Part shown: positions 9,061 to 12,500 of the stretch, in pieces | Layout: every line of letters begins with the position of its first letter | Numbering within the stretch: position 1 is the stretch's first letter | Assembly: GCA_015478945.1 (NCBI GenBank) | Contig: JABUQX010088514.1 | Coordinates: 1-12,500, forward strand | Reading direction: 5' to 3' | Source of the DNA: Trachelipus rathkii | Taxonomy: Eukaryota; Arthropoda; Malacostraca; Isopoda; Trachelipodidae | DNA length: 12,500 bases | Program-made: the position numbers and the translations under genes | The notes under the pieces: generated by a model | Told to the model about the DNA's origin: nothing | The model's input: the letters and a program-made list of their open reading frames with translations, nothing else | The model's database searches: none

Positions 9061-9085
9061 TTTGATAATGCTTAGCAGTTTATTC

Positions 9086-9132
9086 GTGTGTGTGTGGTGT
9101 GTGGTGTGGTTGTGTGTGTGTGTGTGTGTGTG
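9086..9132 (+). repeat. GT microsatellite, inner module (right arm)
   Basis: GT repeat with several GG/TT irregularities and a clean tail at 9111-9131. It is followed by a CATTACAATAGTTAGGTTTA motif at about 9149 that also follows the GT tracts at 9451 and 10451. Confidence 0.85.
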
Positions 9133-9450
9133 ATTTAATTGTAATTTCATTACAATAGTTAGGTTTAATATGAACTAAATCTTGATAAATGTTACTGATG
9201 TTAAGTGTAAATTAACATTGGAGGTGAATGTTAAAGATATTTGCATGAAACAGTGTGAGTAGGTTTGAGTTTATATGCTAATGTTAGTTACTTTTTAACT
9301 GTTGTTAAGTGTGGGAATTTGTTAATATTTAGCAGTTTTAATTCGTGCTTAGTTTATGTTGGTTTGTCGTTTGTACATTATATTTAGTTTCAGATGATGT
9401 TTTAATGTTAGCTTTAATTAATGTGAAAACTTTATTGGGTTAGCATATAT

Positions 9451-9544
9451 GTGTGTGTGTGTTGGGTGTGTGTGTGTGTGTTGTGTTGTGTGTGTGTGTG
9501 GTGTGTGTTGGTGTGGAGTGTGTGGGTGTGTGAGTGTGGTGTGT
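9451..9544 (+). repeat. GT-rich microsatellite, middle module (right arm)
   Basis: About 94 bases of GT with frequent GTT, GGG and GA interruptions, followed by CATTACAATAGTTAGGTTTA near 9563. It is longer and rougher than its left-arm mirror at 8104-8160. Confidence 0.85.
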
Positions 9545-9784
9545 CAATTTTATTCTCAGTTCATTACAATAGTTAGGTTTAGGAAAGATAATCTTTGGAA
9601 ATAAATGTTACTCAACTGTTTTAAATAATCATATATATTATTACTGTTTTATATGAATTTTGTTTTTTAGACATGTTAAATAATAGTCATTGCATTTTTG
9701 CATCTTGCAAAGATACGCCATCTTTCTAAATGTTGAAGACTGACCATTTCTATTTTCAAATTTCATTTCTCTTCTTATTAAACG

Positions 9785-9997
9785 TTAACTAATATAAATT
9801 TTTTTTCCGTAAGTTGAAACATACATATATTGTTTACTATTTTTTATAGATTTTTTATTTTACATTTATACTTTGTATTTTTCATTTTTTTATTTTAATT
9901 TTATTTTTAATTTTTTATTTATTTTTTTTTTTTTTTTTTAATTTTGCTATTTTTTTTCTTTTAATATTTTTATTTTTTATTTTAAATTTTTTTTCTA

Positions 9998-10028
<31 letters not shown>

Positions 10029-10395
10029 ATTTTTGCATTTAGACTTTATGTGTACCTTTTTATTATATTTAAATTTTTTAATTTTTTTTAAATTTTTTTA
10101 TAAATTTTTTTAAGTTTTTCTTCTTATAACTTTTATTTTTGCATTTTTATAATTTTTTTATTTTTTTTTTAATTTTTTAAAGATTTTCTAATTTTTTAAA
10201 TTTTGTTGTTTTTTTTGGAATTTATACTTTTGTTTAATTTTTTATTTTTATTTAATTTTTTTATTATATTTGTTATTGTTTTTAATTTTTTTTGTTACGT
10301 ATTATATGTATTTCATTTTTTCTTGTTTTTTTTTTTTCTTTTTTGTATTAATTTTGTAAATTTTTTTTTTAATTTTTTTTACAAAATTTTTTAAT
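9785..10395 (+). repeat. T-rich tract with periodic CATTTATACTTTG motif (right arm)
   Basis: Mirror of the left A-rich tract. It includes a T24 run at 9999-10022 and copies of TTTTACATTTATACTTTG at 9857 and, more diverged, at about 10030 and 10210. A 63-residue Phe-rich frame at 10203-10394 is low-complexity translation, not a gene. Confidence 0.75.
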
Positions 10396-10450
10396 TTTCT
10401 AACATGGAACTTTGATAATGCTAGCAGTTTACTTGTGTGTAAGTAAATCT

Positions 10451-10486
10451 GTGGTGTGTGTGTGTGTGTGTGTTGTGTGTGTGTGT

Positions 10487-10526
<40 letters not shown>

Positions 10527-10551
10527 GTGGTGTGTGTGTGTGTGTGTGTGT
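10451..10551 (+). repeat. GT microsatellite, outer module (right arm)
   Basis: About 100 bases of GT with a few GTT/GG breaks, preceded by AACTTTGATAATGCTAGCAG (shared with about 9058-9079 before the inner GT tract). It is followed by a diverged copy of the CATTACAATAGTTAGG motif near 10588. Confidence 0.85.
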
Positions 10552-10959
10552 ACTATGTGACGAGGTATGAGTCATTCAATCTTAGTTCATTATAATACGG
10601 ATGTTATTTTAGGGTTAGGATATGATAAACTTTTGTCAATGTTACTATATTAATGAAAATTACATTGCTTATGTTAGAAAATATGTGCTTCAAAGTGTGA
10701 ATAGTTACGTTTTTTTGGTATGTTTATAGTTATTTCTTATTTACTGTTTTGTTTAGTGTGAAATTTTGTTAATGCTAGCAAGTTATTCCTGTTAAAGATG
10801 TATCATGTTTTGTCGTTTGTGGTTTTATTCTCATAGTTCAGGTTATCTATGTTAGCCGTTTTAATTGAAATAACTTTTGTTAGTTAGCAGTAATCTGTTA
10901 GATCAGAAGTAATAAAGAACTTGATTTTTTTATGGTTTTATTAAAATTATACTCGAGAA

Positions 10960-11180
10960 ATTGATTGATCAATAGTCAATAATCAATAGATCATAGGGAT
11001 GGACAAGGAGGAGGGTTGGATAGTGGTTTGATTTAATGATTGACTGCTTTAGGATATGTATAAACGTTACCAATTTTAGTAAAATTTGACCTTAATTAAT
11101 AGATCAATAGATACAGATGGTCCGGAGGGGAGGGTTGGATGTGGTTTTGATTTAGTGATTTACTGCTTTTAGGGTATGTA
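10960..11180 (-). repeat. ~118-bp tandem repeat, two copies (right arm)
   Basis: Mirror of 6431-6712. On the minus strand both copies begin CCTAAAAGCAGTAAATCA-like and contain the CCTCC-GACCATC core. The left arm has an extra partial copy next to the inner side. Confidence 0.75.
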
Positions 11181-11439
11181 AAACAACTTAAATTTTGTAA
11201 GTTATAAAACAATAAAAAGTGTAAGAATTTATTTTTTATTTTAAGTATATTATTTATTATTGAAGAATTATTTTATCCTTGATGGTTTGAAACATTCTTT
11301 TCTTAAATCTCAGACCCTAATACATCTATATAAAGACATCACATTGTTTGTTTTTATAAGAAATGGTTTATTAACTTGGCACCATACAAGGACGGATTAC
11401 CACGCACCCGGTGCCATCTATCATTTAGTAAATTCTTTT

Positions 11440-11553
11440 CAGACTCCTCCTTCATTGTTTATTTCTTCTCTCTCATTTCCTCCTCTTCTGCATTCTACAT
11501 TCTTTTCCTTCCTCTGTTTTGCATTCCATGCATTTCTTCTTCTTTTTTCAACA
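11440..11553 (+). repeat. TC-rich pyrimidine tract (right arm)
   Basis: Mirror of the GA-rich tract at 6061-6180, with TTCTTC, CTCCTC and TTCCTTCC runs. The GCATTCCATGCAT box near 11521-11533 matches the left arm almost exactly. Confidence 0.75.
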
Positions 11554-11701
11554 CTGGGGAACCTCCTCCGTGGGGTCCATGGACTAGACCGAATACGAAT
11601 CACACTCCAACTCCTGTCTAAGACTCCGACTTTCTAGCCAGACTATCCAATTTCAGCCTTCTACTATTATTTTAATTATTTTTTTTTTATGGGGGGGCAG
11701 C

Positions 11702-11757
11702 GTCCCTCTTACGAGGGGACTCAGGGAACGTAATCTCAGTCGGAGACGAGAATTACG
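11702..11757 (+). other. Paired hairpins, right-arm counterpart
   Basis: GTCCCTC (11702-11708) faces GAGGGGAC (11713-11720), and CGTAATCTC (11729-11737) faces GAGAATTACG (11748-11757). Each stem has one extra base relative to a perfect pairing. These are the mirror images of the left-arm hairpins at 5847-5907. Confidence 0.55.
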
Positions 11758-12435
11758 GGTTATATAGCTCAACATCAATTTCACATCCGATACTAGGCCT
11801 AACATGGTTTTCACGACGAATTTGACCCTGACGCTAAGGGGCAAACACCCTTAGGGGTGACTACGGTCACAAAAACTCACCTGTGATCAGTTTATCACAT
11901 ACAATAGATTATATTCCAAGTTTTAGACCTATACCTCTAGTCCTTCATATCGAAGGGTGGCCTGCGGAACTGTAGACTTATACAAAAACGATTAATCGAA
12001 TGCTACATTTTATAAGTAAAATTATTTCTTTCTTATTATATTTTCAGTGCTAATAAGCCAAAGAGTAACGTAGAAAAGAGATTAAAACATTCGATCATAG
12101 GGTAATCGGAAATATCAACGAAATCGATTGGAATCATCGGAAAATGATCTAAACTGACATTTAAAAAACTTCTAGGCGGAACAAAAAAGTCCCTTTCGTG
12201 GGGCTTCCCGCCCCCCTTCTTTGGGGGTAAACCTCTTGAGTTAAGGCCTCAGAAACCCTCGGAAGTCGGATCTTCAGCCTTAAATTCGGTCTTCACTGAC
12301 TTAAAAACCTAACCTTGGACGGTGGTCAAATCTTGAAAAACCAAATGTTTGACAAATGTTGCTTTGCACATTTACAACATCCGGTTTGCAACTTTCCGGT
12401 AGTACGGTTTTGGCCGTTCATCGTGCCCCCCTATT

Positions 12436-12500
12436 ACTTTATATACTATTATATATATATTTATATATTTATATATATAATAATATTATATTTTATATAA
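12436..12500. repeat. (TA)n tract beyond the right arm, cut by window end
   Basis: AT-only sequence that starts directly after the right arm and runs off the window. It mirrors the (TA)n block that ends at 5080, so the symmetry may continue past the window. Confidence 0.8.

Larger units (their letters stand above)
9061..12430 (-). repeat. Right arm of the giant imperfect inverted repeat (~3.37 kb)
   Basis: Mirror of the left arm: GT tracts where the left has CA, T-rich where the left has A-rich, and TC-rich where the left has GA-rich. Its outer end reads, on the minus strand, GGCACGATGAACGGCC, against GGCACGTTGACGGCC at the left end. Differences are largely one-base indels plus a few larger ones, notably the absence of left-arm sequence 5680-5747. 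The block beyond 12435 is (TA)n, as on the left. No gene is supported. Confidence 0.88.

Noticed and set aside
10203..10394. 63-residue Phe-rich open frame, membrane-protein-like
   Set aside because: Pure consequence of the T-rich tract; mirrored by Lys/Asn-type translation on the left arm and without a conserved core.

Overview
This window looks like non-coding, repeat-dominated DNA from a eukaryotic nuclear genome, most likely a plant. The grounds are very high A+T, long degenerate (TA)n tracts, CA/GT microsatellites, degenerate minisatellites, no credible protein-coding gene on either strand, and one site resembling the initiator-Met tRNA primer binding site of plant LTR retrotransposons (1186-1197). 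The plant assignment is an inference from that weak site and the repeat spectrum. I see no bacterial-style genes, rRNA, tRNA or CRISPR array.

Positions 1-5080 are a mosaic. Blocks of (TA)n-type sequence (381-656, 1652-1712, 2496-2716, 2801-3095, 3241-3588, 3646-3698, 4356-5080) alternate with short islands of more complex sequence. Two islands are degenerate tandem repeats: a ~23-bp unit built around AACCCTAATTTTTTT (about 700-1060) and a ~20-bp unit built around CTTTGATGCTC (about 3892-4190). The latter is preceded by a CA-rich stretch (3727-3838).

Positions 5080-12435 form one giant imperfect inverted repeat, the main feature of the window. A left arm of about 3.45 kb (5084-8535) and a right arm of about 3.37 kb (9061-12430) are reverse complements of each other at roughly 75-80% by eye, with very many single-base indels. 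They are separated by about 525 bp (8536-9060). Landmarks recur in mirror order on the opposite strand: a GTTGCAA-containing end, a G-rich segment, three small hairpins, a GA-rich (right: TC-rich) tract, a ~115-bp tandem repeat, and CA (right: GT) microsatellites alternating with A-rich (right: T-rich) tracts. The spacer is itself an extra copy of the T-rich module. Both outer ends stop at (TA)n sequence.

No genes act together here. The open questions are what made the palindrome (a foldback-type or long-TIR element, inverted duplication of a satellite-like module array, or an inverted long-read chimera) and whether its transcript would form a long hairpin RNA. Dense indels and ragged microsatellites make unpolished sequence a serious alternative to ancient divergence.
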